Shown: piece by piece, positions 25,244 through 34,417 of the stretch
Position numbering within the stretch: position 1 is the first letter of the stretch
Layout of the letters: each line of letters begins with the position of its first letter
Assembly (NCBI GenBank): GCA_019323015.1
Contig: JAHWHY010000008.1
Span: 3,720-67,719 of the forward strand
Reading direction: 5' to 3'
DNA length: 64,000 nt
Origin: Candidatus Woesearchaeota archaeon
Lineage (GTDB): Archaea; Nanobdellota; Nanobdellia; Woesearchaeales; ARS49
Notes under the pieces: generated by a model
What the model saw: the letters and a program-made list of their open reading frames with translations, nothing else
Databases searched by the model: none
What the model was told of the DNA's origin: nothing
Program-made: the position numbers and the translations under genes

Positions 25244-26179
25244 ATGAAGAAATTGTTGCTTTTATTGCTGTTTTTGGTTGTTCTTAGTGCAGCTGCCAGT
25301 GCGCAGGTTCTTGTCTCTGTTGAAGAGAAGACTGTGTGCGGTGATGGAATCAGGGAAGGTCATGAGATGTGTGAGCCTGACACTGATCAGGATTTATGTG
25401 AGGCTGCTGGAAAAGTTATTGGTATTGCAATGGTTTGTGATGAGCGTGACTGCACCTGTCTTCCTAAGAGGATGGATTGCGGCAATGAAATAAGGGAGGG
25501 TGCTGAGTTTTGTGATCCTGGCGAAAAAGAAGACAAGGAAGAAAATGATTTTTGCCCTGCTTTAGGAAACTTATTCAATGAAACTTTTACTTGTGATCCA
25601 GATACCTGCTTGTGTAAGCCTGAGACCATCTTTGGTGCAGAGCCTCCTGCTATTTGCGGTGATGGCAACATAACTAGGGATGAAGAATGTGAAAAAGACG
25701 AAGACTGCAGGGCGGATTATGAATGCAAGAACTGTTCATGCGTTAGAAAAGAGTGGATTAATGAATCTGTTATTACAGAAGTAAAGAAAAATCTCACAAA
25801 AAAGCAAGAGCCAGAAAAAAAGCCTAAAGAAGAAGTGAAAAAGACAGACTACCATGATTTTGTTGGCGTGATTCTTCCTGATTATTTGCAGAAGGATTTC
25901 CAGAAAGCAAGGGTTAATGTCTATATTGAGTTAGAGAATGGCTCTACACAGGTTGTTGGCGTGACTACACTGCATAATGTTGTCCAGGAGATTGAGGACG
26001 AAAAATTAAGCAGTGTTAATTATGATGTTTTTGTTAAAAAAAAGAAAGCAAATGCTATACTCAATGCAGATGACCAGGGTGCTGCTTTAAAGAAAGCATT
26101 TGATGATGGCAGCGTTACTTACAAGCCCAAAGGCCTGTTCTCAAGGTTCTGGGCTTGGTTAGTGGGTCTGTTCTCATGA
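25244..26179 (+). CDS. Secreted Cys-rich repeat protein
   Basis: 311 aa. Signal peptide KLLLLLLFLVVLSAAASAQ. Three disulfide repeats of the type CGDGIREGHEMCEPD, CGNEIREGAEFCDPG and CGDGNITRDEECEKD follow, then a Lys/Glu linker and a strand-rich domain. The C-terminus (SRFWAWLVGLFS) is an amphipathic anchor. The start at 25244 follows TTGGAGGTTGAAA; upstream in-frame codons overlap the previous gene and lack a signal peptide. Probably partners the preceding protein at the cell surface. Confidence 0.77.
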   Translation: MKKLLLLLLFLVVLSAAASAQVLVSVEEKTVCGDGIREGHEMCEPDTDQDLCEAAGKVIGIAMVCDERDCTCLPKRMDCGNEIREGAEFCDPGEKEDKEENDFCPALGNLFNETFTCDPDTCLCKPETIFGAEPPAICGDGNITRDEECEKDEDCRADYECKNCSCVRKEWINESVITEVKKNLTKKQEPEKKPKEEVKKTDYHDFVGVILPDYLQKDFQKARVNVYIELENGSTQVVGVTTLHNVVQEIEDEKLSSVNYDVFVKKKKANAILNADDQGAALKKAFDDGSVTYKPKGLFSRFWAWLVGLFS

Positions 26180-26628
26180 AAAAGCAAACAGTTTCAAAAG
26201 AGGTGCCTTTGGCAGAGATAACCTTAAGAAAGTATGAAAAGCCGTATAATCTTAAGGAAAGGGATTTGATTAAGAAGCTCTGCCTCAGTATTGGCCTGCT
26301 TCAGCCAGGTGACTCCAGGGATGTTGTTGTTGATGTCTTTCATGTTTTGCTGAAAAACGACAATTTAACCAGTGCAGAGGTTGAGGAAAAGGTTATTGCT
26401 GCTAGAAAGACACAGAAGCTTCCGCCTGTTGGCATTGCGTCATCTAATATCAGGAGGCACTTGAAGAGATTAAAAAATCTTTTCTTGATTGAGAACAAGG
26501 GCAGCTCTTACAGGATTACTGAAAATGCTAAATTGTCTGAGATTTTCACAGAAAAGATAGAACAATATTATCTGAAAACAATCTCAGAAAGAGTCAAGGA
26601 ATATTTTGAGGCTCTGGATAAGGAGTGA
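26176..26628 (+). CDS. Winged-helix-like regulator, 150 aa
   Basis: Residues about 25-120 read as a winged helix: DVVVDVFHVLLKNDNLTSAE, then SSNIRRHLKRLKNLFLIENK and a wing SSYRITEN. The C-terminus is a helix suited to dimerisation. It overlaps the previous gene by four bases (ATGA) and precedes the KAS III-like gene by nine bases, so it may control this operon. Target unknown. Confidence 0.7.
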   Translation: MKKQTVSKEVPLAEITLRKYEKPYNLKERDLIKKLCLSIGLLQPGDSRDVVVDVFHVLLKNDNLTSAEVEEKVIAARKTQKLPPVGIASSNIRRHLKRLKNLFLIENKGSSYRITENAKLSEIFTEKIEQYYLKTISERVKEYFEALDKE

Positions 26629-26636
26629 ATGAAGAT

Positions 26637-28052
26637 ATGGTATATGCAAAACAGATAGAATCTCATGGCATTGTAGGCAATGTTGAAGTGCCAAGCGAGG
26701 CTTATCTTGCTAAAAATGGAGAGTTATTTTATACAAAAAGTGGAGTACATATACCAAAAAATAATTTGACTATAGAAGATATGCTTAGCAGACATAGAAT
26801 TGCAACAAGAATGCATTCTGCAGAGGGTGAAACAGTTAGGCATCTTGCAACGAGAGCAGTTGAAGGATTAAACATCATGCCAGAGGTTCTTATTGTTGCT
26901 CATAACGAATGGCCAGCTCCACTCCCTGCTATTGCAGGCATTGCACAATACCTTTGTGGATATGGTGATGCCCCATTTTGTGACATGATTACTAATGATA
27001 ATTTACCAGGCACTGTAATTGCAGAAGCTCTTGTTAATTCTGGCAAATACAAGCGTGTTGTTTATGCAAGTTCTACAGAAGTCTCTAAGATGAGGACTGA
27101 AGAATTATTTAATGTTGATAAATTTGAAAATGCAGCAAAATTGTTTCAAAAGGGGCAAAAACCAATTGACGTTAAAAACATAGACCCGAAATCAATTGAT
27201 TATGTCCTTGTTGATCACAAAGATTTTTTTGAGTCTAGGTCTGATTGGGTCAAGGAAGATCTTAAATTAATAGGTGTCCAGACCTTGGATGTTATTGCCT
27301 GCTGTCCTGGTTATATACTGGCTGTTGAGATTGCTGACGCCTTGATTAAAACAAGAACATTTGAGACTATTACCTGTGTTGGTGCTGAAACCATGGAAAA
27401 GATGGCAGACCCGCGTCATTTAGATCACAGCTTGTATGGGTCTGGTGCTGGTGCCACGACTTATCAAGCAAGCAGTGAGCCAGGGATTATTTGTTTTCAC
27501 ATAAAGGGTTTTGGAAATTTATGGGGGTACCTGAAGTGGGGTCCTGGAGTTCCGCTTGCAGATAATACTCCTACTGGCCCGTATATGATTATGGAAGGTC
27601 CGCATTTATATCGTTTTGTTTTGAGAACATTGCCTAAACTTTTGAACGAGCTTATTGAAAAATCAAATAATACTCCTGATTCAAATCTTAATCCAATTGA
27701 CCTGGAATCAAGCATTCTTTTGCTTCATCAGATGAATGGCAAGTTAATAGAGCATATTATTTGTGACATTCTTGGAATAGATATCACTGTAAAGCAGCTT
27801 AGTGAGATGTTTATTCCAGAACGTGTACAGGAAGTTATTGATCAGCAGGTTCCTCTTTCTGTTCACAAGTACGGCAACTCTTCCTCTGCATCTATCCCCG
27901 TTCTGGAGGATCATGCAAGAAGAGGTCTTATTCGCAGTAGGTTCTCTGAGAAATCATTTGAAGATAAGCTTAAGATTGGTTCTGGTACTATTGTTTTTAA
28001 AGAGGCTGCTGGCGCAGGTTTTATTATAGGAGGTTACAAAGAACGATTGTAA
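26637..28052 (+). CDS. KAS III (FabH)-like thiolase-fold enzyme
   Basis: 471 aa, longer than the usual 320-residue FabH. Thiolase-fold signatures appear in order: Cys in DVIACCPGYILAVEIADAL (near residue 222), glycine-rich LYGSGAGATTYQ, His in LLLHQMNGKL, and Asn in HKYGNSSSASIPVL, so the Cys-His-Asn triad is complete. The family condenses acyl-CoA with malonyl thioesters or makes related C-C or ester bonds. No acyl carrier protein or other fatty-acid genes are adjacent, so the substrate is open. ATG at 26637 chosen because AAGGAG precedes it; an in-frame GTG at 26625 is possible. Confidence 0.85.
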   Translation: MVYAKQIESHGIVGNVEVPSEAYLAKNGELFYTKSGVHIPKNNLTIEDMLSRHRIATRMHSAEGETVRHLATRAVEGLNIMPEVLIVAHNEWPAPLPAIAGIAQYLCGYGDAPFCDMITNDNLPGTVIAEALVNSGKYKRVVYASSTEVSKMRTEELFNVDKFENAAKLFQKGQKPIDVKNIDPKSIDYVLVDHKDFFESRSDWVKEDLKLIGVQTLDVIACCPGYILAVEIADALIKTRTFETITCVGAETMEKMADPRHLDHSLYGSGAGATTYQASSEPGIICFHIKGFGNLWGYLKWGPGVPLADNTPTGPYMIMEGPHLYRFVLRTLPKLLNELIEKSNNTPDSNLNPIDLESSILLLHQMNGKLIEHIICDILGIDITVKQLSEMFIPERVQEVIDQQVPLSVHKYGNSSSASIPVLEDHARRGLIRSRFSEKSFEDKLKIGSGTIVFKEAAGAGFIIGGYKERL

Positions 28053-28056
28053 AAAG

Positions 28057-29208
28057 ATGGTGATTTATTATCCGCGGGAGGATTCATACCTCCTTGAAAA
28101 GCATGTGAAGCGTCTTGCTATAGGCAGTGTTCTTGATATGGGTACTGGCACAGGTATTCAGGCTCTTGCTGCTGCTAATAGCAAGAGGGTCAGGAAGGTT
28201 CTTGCTGTTGATATTGATAAAGGTTCAATAGAATACTGTAAGAAGAATTCAAGGCACAAGAAAATCAAGTATAAGTTAAGTGATTTGTTCAGCAAGATTC
28301 CTAAGCAGAGGTTTGATACGATTATCTTTAATCCGCCTTATCTTCCGCAGGAGCAGTCAAGAAGGAATATTTCCATTGAAGGCGGAAAAAAAGGCTATGA
28401 AGTTATCCAGAAGTTTATTGACAAAACAAGTGCTTATCTTAAATCAAACGGCAATATTTTGTTGTTGTTTTCTTCCTTGACCAACCGGAAGATGGTTGAG
28501 GAGTTTCTTCATAATAAGATGTTGGATTTTAAGATGATTGATTCTATTCATTATTTTTTTGAGGAATTGTATGTTTATAACATAATAAAGTCTCCTTTGT
28601 TAAGGGTTTTAGAGAAAAAAGGCGTCAAGGATATTGATTATCTTGCAAAAGGCAAGCGCGGAGTTGTTTATACTGGAAAATACAGGAAAAAGAAGATTGC
28701 GATTAAGACAAAGCGAAAGGAAAGCGAGGCTGTTGGCAGGATTAAGAATGAAATTAAGTATCTTAAGATTTTGAACAAGCACAGGATTGGCCCTAAGCTG
28801 GTCATGCACAATAAGAACTGGCTTGCTTATGAGTTTGTTCCTGGAGAATTCATAAGAGACTGGATTCCCAAGGCTAAAAAAAAGGATTTAAAGCGTGTTT
28901 TTAAGAATGTTTTTAACAAGTGCTTTAAGATGGACCAGTTGGGAATCAATAAAGAAGAGATGCATCACCCTGTAAAGCATGTCATTATCGGAAAATCAGT
29001 AAAACTAATTGATTTTGAGCGCGCCAGAAAGACTAAAGACCCTAAGAATGTCTCTCAGTTCTGCCAGTTTGTCATGTCTTTAAAGCCTGTTCTTGAAAAG
29101 AAAGGTTTTAAGATAAATAAGAATGAAATTATTTCTTCTGCTAAAGAATACAAACAGGATTTTAAAACCCAAAGATTTAAAAAGGTCTTAAAAACAATAG
29201 GACTATAA
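28057..29208 (+). CDS. Fusion of HemK/Mtq2-type methyltransferase and RIO-like kinase
   Basis: 383 aa. Residues 1-185 are a release-factor-type glutamine methyltransferase: YYPREDSYLLEKHV, SVLDMGTGTGIQALAA (SAM motif I) and catalytic IIFNPPYLP. Residues about 190-383 are an archaeal Ser/Thr kinase of the RIO/Bud32-related group (COG2112 type): GKRGVVYTGKYRKKKIAIKT gives the P-loop and Lys, LAYEFVPGEFI the hinge, and HHPVKHVIIG with VKLIDFERA the catalytic loop and metal-binding Asp. Both halves look intact. The fusion links translation-termination methylation to phosphorylation; the functional tie is inference. Confidence 0.85.
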   Translation: MVIYYPREDSYLLEKHVKRLAIGSVLDMGTGTGIQALAAANSKRVRKVLAVDIDKGSIEYCKKNSRHKKIKYKLSDLFSKIPKQRFDTIIFNPPYLPQEQSRRNISIEGGKKGYEVIQKFIDKTSAYLKSNGNILLLFSSLTNRKMVEEFLHNKMLDFKMIDSIHYFFEELYVYNIIKSPLLRVLEKKGVKDIDYLAKGKRGVVYTGKYRKKKIAIKTKRKESEAVGRIKNEIKYLKILNKHRIGPKLVMHNKNWLAYEFVPGEFIRDWIPKAKKKDLKRVFKNVFNKCFKMDQLGINKEEMHHPVKHVIIGKSVKLIDFERARKTKDPKNVSQFCQFVMSLKPVLEKKGFKINKNEIISSAKEYKQDFKTQRFKKVLKTIGL

Positions 29209-30332
29209 TGGGTGAAGAGCATATTAATAAGTGGTTAGCTAGTATTCCTATCTATGGCCAGTTCTATCTAGCTGAAAAATTAAGGAAAGCTATTGTTGAA
29301 AATCATAGGCTGGAGGTTCGCAGGCTTAAGCTTGCAAAGGGAACTGCTGAGATTGAACAGCAAAGAGATTCTCTTGAACAGGCGCTTAAGAGAACTCAGC
29401 CTAAGCTGGATGCACTTGAACAGCTCAAGATCCGTATCGAAGCGCAGAAAAGGGACATTGAAGCTACTAAAAAAGAGCGCGGTACTCTTCAGGAAAGACT
29501 AAGAGAAGCAAATGATATTGCAAGCAAAAATGCAAATGCAGTTCTTGTAGCTAATGAGAAAAAAGAGCGCTGGAAACAGTGGGCCCATACCCTAAAAGAA
29601 GTAATCAAAGATAGCGATGCCAAGGCAGATGATGCTATTCATATTGTTATGCCTGAGATTATTAATATTCTTGGCCTGCGTGTTTTGTTTTTTGATAAAG
29701 ATGAAAAAATTAGTTTTGCCACTCCTGCTGCTGCAGAAAGATTAAGAATATCTATTTCTGATATTACAAATAAGCAGTTTACAAAAATTTTTGATTGCCC
29801 AAGTATTAATTGGCTCTTGACAATAGGGCCAGAGTATCCATTGCTTGTTGCAGAGACTGGCGAGGAAGTTGGTGCTGCAATTGCAGAGGTTCCCTATGAT
29901 GACAGCAATAAATATAAATATGCTATTGCATTGAGAGAACCTGCCGCAAAGCAGGGGTTAGTGCGCAGATTTGTGCCCAACAGAATTCCTGCACCGCAAA
30001 ATCTGGTTTTTAGTTATAGAAAAGATATTGCCAGTGCTCTGGCAGCATCTTCTGCCAAAGCAAAATTTAGCAGCGACATATATATTGATTTAAGGAAAAC
30101 AACAAGTATAGATCATAAGTTTGGTGAGTGGCTTGCAAGTATTATTAAAGAACGTAATCAGCCAGATAATAGGGGCACTGTTTATCTATGCATGCCTTCT
30201 GAAAGAGTGTATCGACAGTTGAGATCACTGCAAATCCCGGATAAAAACATAAAACTTCCAAGAAAAACTGGGTCAATGCGTTCTATTAAATATACTCAGC
30301 CTGCTGCAATCGCTCTTGTGCGCGGAACATGA
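29208..30332 (+). CDS. Coiled coil - PAS-like - STAS-like protein
   Basis: 374 aa. Residues about 30-125 are a coiled coil. Residues 140-210 resemble a PAS sensor (ILGLRVLFFDKDEKISFATP, then LRISISDITNKQFTKIF). Residues about 275-350 resemble a STAS domain (SDIYIDLRKTTSIDHKFGEW, then GTVYLCMPSERVYRQLRSL). This order suggests a cytosolic signalling scaffold. Domain names come from pattern only. The start codon overlaps the stop of the fusion gene (TAATG), so they are coupled. Confidence 0.65.
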   Translation: MGEEHINKWLASIPIYGQFYLAEKLRKAIVENHRLEVRRLKLAKGTAEIEQQRDSLEQALKRTQPKLDALEQLKIRIEAQKRDIEATKKERGTLQERLREANDIASKNANAVLVANEKKERWKQWAHTLKEVIKDSDAKADDAIHIVMPEIINILGLRVLFFDKDEKISFATPAAAERLRISISDITNKQFTKIFDCPSINWLLTIGPEYPLLVAETGEEVGAAIAEVPYDDSNKYKYAIALREPAAKQGLVRRFVPNRIPAPQNLVFSYRKDIASALAASSAKAKFSSDIYIDLRKTTSIDHKFGEWLASIIKERNQPDNRGTVYLCMPSERVYRQLRSLQIPDKNIKLPRKTGSMRSIKYTQPAAIALVRGT

Positions 30333-30640
30333 TAACTGCATTCCAGAAAAAAGTTTATTCTCTTTGCAAAAAAGTCCCTAAAGGCAAAATTACGACCTAT
30401 AAAGAAATTGGCAGAACCATAGGCAAAAAAGGGCAGGTTTATCGCGCCGTGGGGGCCGCGCTTAATAAAAACCCTTTTGCTCCTGTTGTGCCTTGTCACA
30501 GGGTTGTTAAATCAGATGGTTCTGTCGGCGGTTTTGCCTCAGGAACAAGGAAAAAGATAAATTTATTAAGAAAAGAAGGTATTATCATTAAAAACAATAA
30601 GATTGTTGACTTCAAAAAGAGGTTTTACAGGTTTAAATGA
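30329..30640 (+). CDS. ogt: Short methylated-DNA-cysteine methyltransferase
   Basis: 103 aa, only the catalytic C-terminal domain of the family. PCHRVVKSDGSVGGFASG contains the acceptor Cys (PCHRV) and downstream Gly-Phe motif, and VPKGKITTYKEIGRTIG with QVYRAVGAALNKNP are the DNA-contacting helix and Asn hinge. It should transfer alkyl groups from O6-alkylguanine to its own Cys. The active Cys is present, so it is not an ATL-type inactive homologue. Its ATG overlaps the previous stop; the next gene overlaps its stop. Confidence 0.92.
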   Translation: MITAFQKKVYSLCKKVPKGKITTYKEIGRTIGKKGQVYRAVGAALNKNPFAPVVPCHRVVKSDGSVGGFASGTRKKINLLRKEGIIIKNNKIVDFKKRFYRFK

Positions 30641-31773
30641 TAAACATAATTTTGCTGGGCATTGTCAGTTTCTTGACAGATGTCAGTTCTGAGATGATTA
30701 TGCCTATTCTTCCTTTGTTTATCAAGCAGTTAGGCGGGGCAGGCATTGCAGTTGGCTTGATAACAGGTGTTGCCGGCAGTGTTGCTTCTTTATTAAAAGT
30801 TTTTTCTGGTTATTTTTCTGATATTTACGGCAAAAGAAAGCAGATGGTTTTTGCAGGTTATTTTGTTTCTGCATTGGCAAAGTTGTTTTTTCCTTTGTCT
30901 ACTGCATGGCAGCATATTCTGCTGCTTAGGCCTATAGAAAGAATTGGAAAAGGCATAAGGGTTGCTCCAAGAGACGCTATGGTTTCGTTTTATACAAAAA
31001 AGAAGACGCGGGGAAAGGGTTTTGGCATCCTGCGTGCAATGGATACTGCTGGTGCTGTGCTTGGTTCATTGCTGGCATTGCTGTTGTTCTGGTATCTTGG
31101 TTTTAGTTTTAAGTCAATATTCTTTATTGCTGCATTGGTTGCGTTTTTGGCATTGATTCCTATCTTTTTTGTTAAAGAGCCTAAGGTCAAGCCTGCAAGA
31201 TTCAGCTTAAAGGTTGGCTTTTCACAACTGTCTGTTCCTTTGCGGTGGCTGATTGCAGCTGCAACTGTTTTTGCTTTGGGTAATTTCAGTTATATGTTTT
31301 TTATTCTTAAGACGCAGGAGGCTTTTACAGCTAAGTTTGCTTTTGTTATTCCTATTTTATTGTATGTCTTGTTTAATGTTTTTTATGCCTCTTTTGCGAT
31401 TCCTGTCGGCATGCTTTCAGACAAGATTGGAAGAAAAAAGATTTTACTTGCAGGTTATTTCTTGTTTGCAGTGACTTGCTTTGGCTTTACTTACTCTGAT
31501 TCACTTGCATATTTCATTGTTTTGTTCGCATTATACGGCTTGACTTATGCTCTTGTTGATGCCACGCAGAGAGCTTATGTTTCTGATTTAGCTCCAAGAA
31601 ATATAAGGGGAACTGCTCTGGGAACATTCCACACAGCAATTGGCATAATAACTCTTCCTGCTGGCTTGATTGCAGGTTATCTGTGGGACTTAAGCACAAT
31701 TTATACTTTTTATTTTGGTGCTGCAACAGCAGTTATTGCAGTTGTTTTGTTGTTCTTTGTCAAGTCTAAATAA
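30637..31773 (+). CDS. MFS transporter
   Basis: 378 aa with about 11-12 hydrophobic segments. FLTDVSSEMIMPILPLFIKQ in the first helix, the loop GYFSDIYGKRKQ (MFS signature between helices 2 and 3) and its counterpart GMLSDKIGRKKILL in the second half identify a major facilitator. VDATQRAYVSDLAPRNIRGT is typical of the drug/small-molecule exporter side. Substrate unknown. The start overlaps the ogt stop, so it is the last gene of the 28057-31773 run. Confidence 0.88.
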   Translation: MINIILLGIVSFLTDVSSEMIMPILPLFIKQLGGAGIAVGLITGVAGSVASLLKVFSGYFSDIYGKRKQMVFAGYFVSALAKLFFPLSTAWQHILLLRPIERIGKGIRVAPRDAMVSFYTKKKTRGKGFGILRAMDTAGAVLGSLLALLLFWYLGFSFKSIFFIAALVAFLALIPIFFVKEPKVKPARFSLKVGFSQLSVPLRWLIAAATVFALGNFSYMFFILKTQEAFTAKFAFVIPILLYVLFNVFYASFAIPVGMLSDKIGRKKILLAGYFLFAVTCFGFTYSDSLAYFIVLFALYGLTYALVDATQRAYVSDLAPRNIRGTALGTFHTAIGIITLPAGLIAGYLWDLSTIYTFYFGAATAVIAVVLLFFVKSK

Positions 31774-31794
31774 AATCCTTCAATATCCAGAAAT

Positions 31795-32757
31795 CTAATC
31801 TTCAAAATCCTTTAATAACTCTTCTAAATCCCCTTCATCATCAGGGTATTTTCCGTATCTTAATCTTTCTGCTTGCTTTTCTGGCAGGCCAGCAAGTTTC
31901 ATTTTTTGTATTGTTTTTTCAAAATCATATGGCAGCCTTCGCCATATTATCTTGTCATCTTCAACTATCACATAGCTTGCTCTGTTGTCCCTGTCTCTTG
32001 GCTGTCCTACTGAACCGCAAAAAACTAAACATATCTTGTCTGGTTCTTTTTCAAATGTAAATGTTTCTGGTTCTTTGGGTGTTTTGTCAAGCAGAGGCCT
32101 GTGTGCCAGCATTATTTCCGGGACATAATCAAGGTTTTCTTCTGCATAGTCTCCTATGCATCCTGCAACATGCAGATGGCCTGTAAAACAAGTTTGCACT
32201 CCTTTTTTGCGCATTACGTCAAATATTGAATTTATTTTTGCTTCATCATAAATCTGCAGGGACATCTGCCTTAGCCCGCCCTCTGTGTATTCAACTCTGC
32301 TGCGCCCCACATAATCATCTTTTGATATTATGTAATCATTTATTTTTGCTATATCTATTATTTTAGGGCTTACTATTTTTGGAAGATCTGGTGCAGGATT
32401 ACCGTGAACAAAAAGGCGTGTTCCTTCCTGAAGCTCTGCTGGAAGGCTTATTAAGAATTTTTTTTGGCTTTTCCAGAGCTTTTTGTTTGCATGTTCAATT
32501 CCTTGCTTTGGCCCGTTATGCATAAGGAGTGATTTTCCTTCAAAGACTCTCTGCAGTGCTAATTCGTGGTTTCCTTTTGTTATTCTGCCTTGGCAGTGTT
32601 TTCTGACATCTTGTGTGCAAGCATACGGGTCAGGCCCATAGCCTATTATATCCCCTATACAATAAACTTCTGTTATGCCTTTTTCTTGTATATCAGCTAG
32701 AACTACTTGTGTTGCTTCCCTGTTTGCGTGCGTGTCGGATATGACGGCATATACCAT
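31795..32757 (-). CDS. Calcineurin-like metallophosphoesterase
   Basis: 320 aa. The metal-binding motifs are in order: YAVISDTHANREA, YCIGDIIGYGPDP, TKGNHELALQ, LFVHGNPAP and CFTGHLHVAG. The two-metal site therefore looks complete. The closest type by eye is the YfcE/diadenosine-phosphatase-like group. The substrate cannot be told. It lies just downstream of the tfb gene on the same strand, 45 bases away, and may share its transcript; GAGGTG precedes the ATG. Confidence 0.88.
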   Translation of the reverse strand: MVYAVISDTHANREATQVVLADIQEKGITEVYCIGDIIGYGPDPYACTQDVRKHCQGRITKGNHELALQRVFEGKSLLMHNGPKQGIEHANKKLWKSQKKFLISLPAELQEGTRLFVHGNPAPDLPKIVSPKIIDIAKINDYIISKDDYVGRSRVEYTEGGLRQMSLQIYDEAKINSIFDVMRKKGVQTCFTGHLHVAGCIGDYAEENLDYVPEIMLAHRPLLDKTPKEPETFTFEKEPDKICLVFCGSVGQPRDRDNRASYVIVEDDKIIWRRLPYDFEKTIQKMKLAGLPEKQAERLRYGKYPDDEGDLEELLKDFED

Positions 32758-32802
32758 ATGTTTAACCAGCCCACACCTCTTTAATTAGAAATAAAAAAAT
32801 AA

Positions 32803-33729
32803 TTATCTTTTTCTTTTCTTTGTTTTCTTGATTTCCTTGTCTAGCTTGAGCTTGTCCAAGAGTTCCTTGTACCGGTTTCTTATTGTTACTTCTGTCACTC
32901 CTGCAACATCTGCTACTTCTCTCTGTGTTCTTTTTTCTCCGTGTATCAGTGCGGATACATATAGTGATGCTGCTGCTATTCCTGTTGGCCCTCTTCCGCT
33001 TGTTAGTTCTGCTTGCTGTGCTTTCTCTAAGATTTCTACTGCTTTGCTCTGCGATTCTGCTGTTAGCTTTAATGAACTTGCGAATCTTGCGATGTAGTCT
33101 GCTGGATTGCTTGGCAAAATTGTTATTCCTAATTCTCTTGTCACGAACCTGTATGTTCTTCCTATCTCTTTTTTCTCTATTCCACTTGCTTCTGACAGTT
33201 CATCTAGTGTTCTTGGAACCTCGTGTCTTCTGCATGCCGCGTATAATGCTCCTGAGACAACTGATTCCATTGATCGTCCTCTCACTAATCCTCTCTGTAC
33301 TGCCTGCGTGTAGATCATTGCAGCCTCTTCTTCTACCATTTTTGGTAATTTCAAATAAGAAGACACTCTTTTTAATTCTGCTAATGCCAGTTTTAGGTTT
33401 CTTTCGATTGCTGTGGAAATCCTGTATTGCCATTTTCTTAATCTGAAGAATTTGTTTCTGTCCTTGCTTCCTAAGTTGAATAAGTCTGCTTTCCTGCCGA
33501 CCTCTGTTCCCAGTCCTTGGTCAAACTGGGTGTATGTCATTGGCGCTCCTGTCCGTCTTCCTGACTGCTGTCCGCCGCTGTCTGACTCAAACTCCCTCCA
33601 TTCTTTTCCAAATTCTACCATCTTATCTTCTATGACAAGACCGCAGTCTTTACAGATGATCTCTCCTTTGTCGCGATTTACAAATAGGTTTATGCCCCCG
33701 CATTCAGGGCAGTTTTTTATGTAATACAT
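32803..33729 (-). CDS. tfb: Transcription initiation factor TFIIB
   Basis: 308 aa. N-terminal zinc ribbon CPECGGINLFVNRDKGEIIC with CKDCGLVIED, B-reader/B-linker region (GAPMTYTQFDQGLGTEVGRK), and two cyclin repeats, the second with TSGRGPTGIAAASLYVSAL and HTH REVADVAGVTEVTIRNRYKE. It recruits RNA polymerase to TBP-bound promoters. The start at 33729 is chosen because AGGGGG lies nine bases ahead; the ATG at 33738 abuts it. The C-terminus is basic (KEIKKTKKRKR). A TATA box at about 33818-33826 gives a leader of roughly 65 bases. Confidence 0.95.
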   Translation of the reverse strand: MYYIKNCPECGGINLFVNRDKGEIICKDCGLVIEDKMVEFGKEWREFESDSGGQQSGRRTGAPMTYTQFDQGLGTEVGRKADLFNLGSKDRNKFFRLRKWQYRISTAIERNLKLALAELKRVSSYLKLPKMVEEEAAMIYTQAVQRGLVRGRSMESVVSGALYAACRRHEVPRTLDELSEASGIEKKEIGRTYRFVTRELGITILPSNPADYIARFASSLKLTAESQSKAVEILEKAQQAELTSGRGPTGIAAASLYVSALIHGEKRTQREVADVAGVTEVTIRNRYKELLDKLKLDKEIKKTKKRKR

Positions 33730-33817
33730 TTGGCACATCCCCCTAATCTAACTAATACTGTGAGATATTCAAACCCCCACATTCATATCATAAACTATAT
33801 ACCTTACCACAATTAAG

Positions 33818-33826
33818 TTTATATAC
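33818..33826 (-). promoter_or_regulatory. TATA box of tfb
   Basis: TATATAAAC on the minus strand, about 95 bases before the tfb ATG. Transcription would start near 33796, leaving a leader with the AGGGGG ribosome binding site. Confidence 0.45.
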
Positions 33827-33922
33827 AAAAGGGGAAGGTTATATTTAAATGTTTGCCTTTTTCCAGAAGGTTTTTAAGTCTTTTGTAACCACTTGGTGTT
33901 ATTTTAGCTATGGAAAAGAAGT

Positions 33923-34264
33923 CTAAGAAGAAATAAGTTTTTTTCTTTCAGTCTCAAGAACAGCAAGTTCAGCCTGAAGTTTGATTTCTTCTTCCTCTAA
34001 TTGTTTAGAATGCCTCCCGATTTCAGCCAGTTCTGCCCCTATTTTTTCTGACTGTTCTGCAGATTCTTTTATCATTGCATGGTTTTTTCCTTCTTTTATC
34101 TGCTCCTGCGCCTGCCCAAGCTTTTGCAGGCCTTTTTTCCTTACCTCTCGCCTGGCATCATCTAAGCGCACTTTTTCACTAGGTATCTGCTCTAGCCTTT
34201 CGTGTATCTTATCTATACTCTTAGCAATCTGAGCAAGCCTTGCCTTTTTTTCTTCAGGAGTCAT
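33923..34264 (-). CDS. Coiled-coil protein, 113 aa
   Basis: Almost entirely heptad-type helix (SIDKIHERLEQIPSEKVRLD; SEKIGAELAEIGRHSKQLEE). There is no membrane segment, Cys or catalytic motif. Possibly an oligomerisation or adaptor protein. It stands alone between tfb and the tRNA locus on the same strand. Function unknown. Confidence 0.65.
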   Translation of the reverse strand: MTPEEKKARLAQIAKSIDKIHERLEQIPSEKVRLDDARREVRKKGLQKLGQAQEQIKEGKNHAMIKESAEQSEKIGAELAEIGRHSKQLEEEEIKLQAELAVLETERKKLISS

Positions 34265-34417
34265 GCTTTTTCTGAATCACGTGTGATATTTAAGTCTTTC
34301 TATCAGTAACTTTTAAAAACCCAGGAAGTTTCTTCCTTTATATGCCACCGTCGCATAACCTGGTATTGCGCAGGCCTTGAGAACTCAAATCAAGCCAGCC
34401 TGTTTCCTTCGGGGTAC

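Noticed and set aside
32883..33446. Long plus-strand frame rich in Leu, opposite tfb
   Set aside because: Antisense shadow of a clear TFIIB gene; low-complexity Leu/Ser composition.
33910..33936. Eight-codon frame MEKKSKKK
   Set aside because: Too short, no ribosome binding site, and overlaps the end of a convergent gene.
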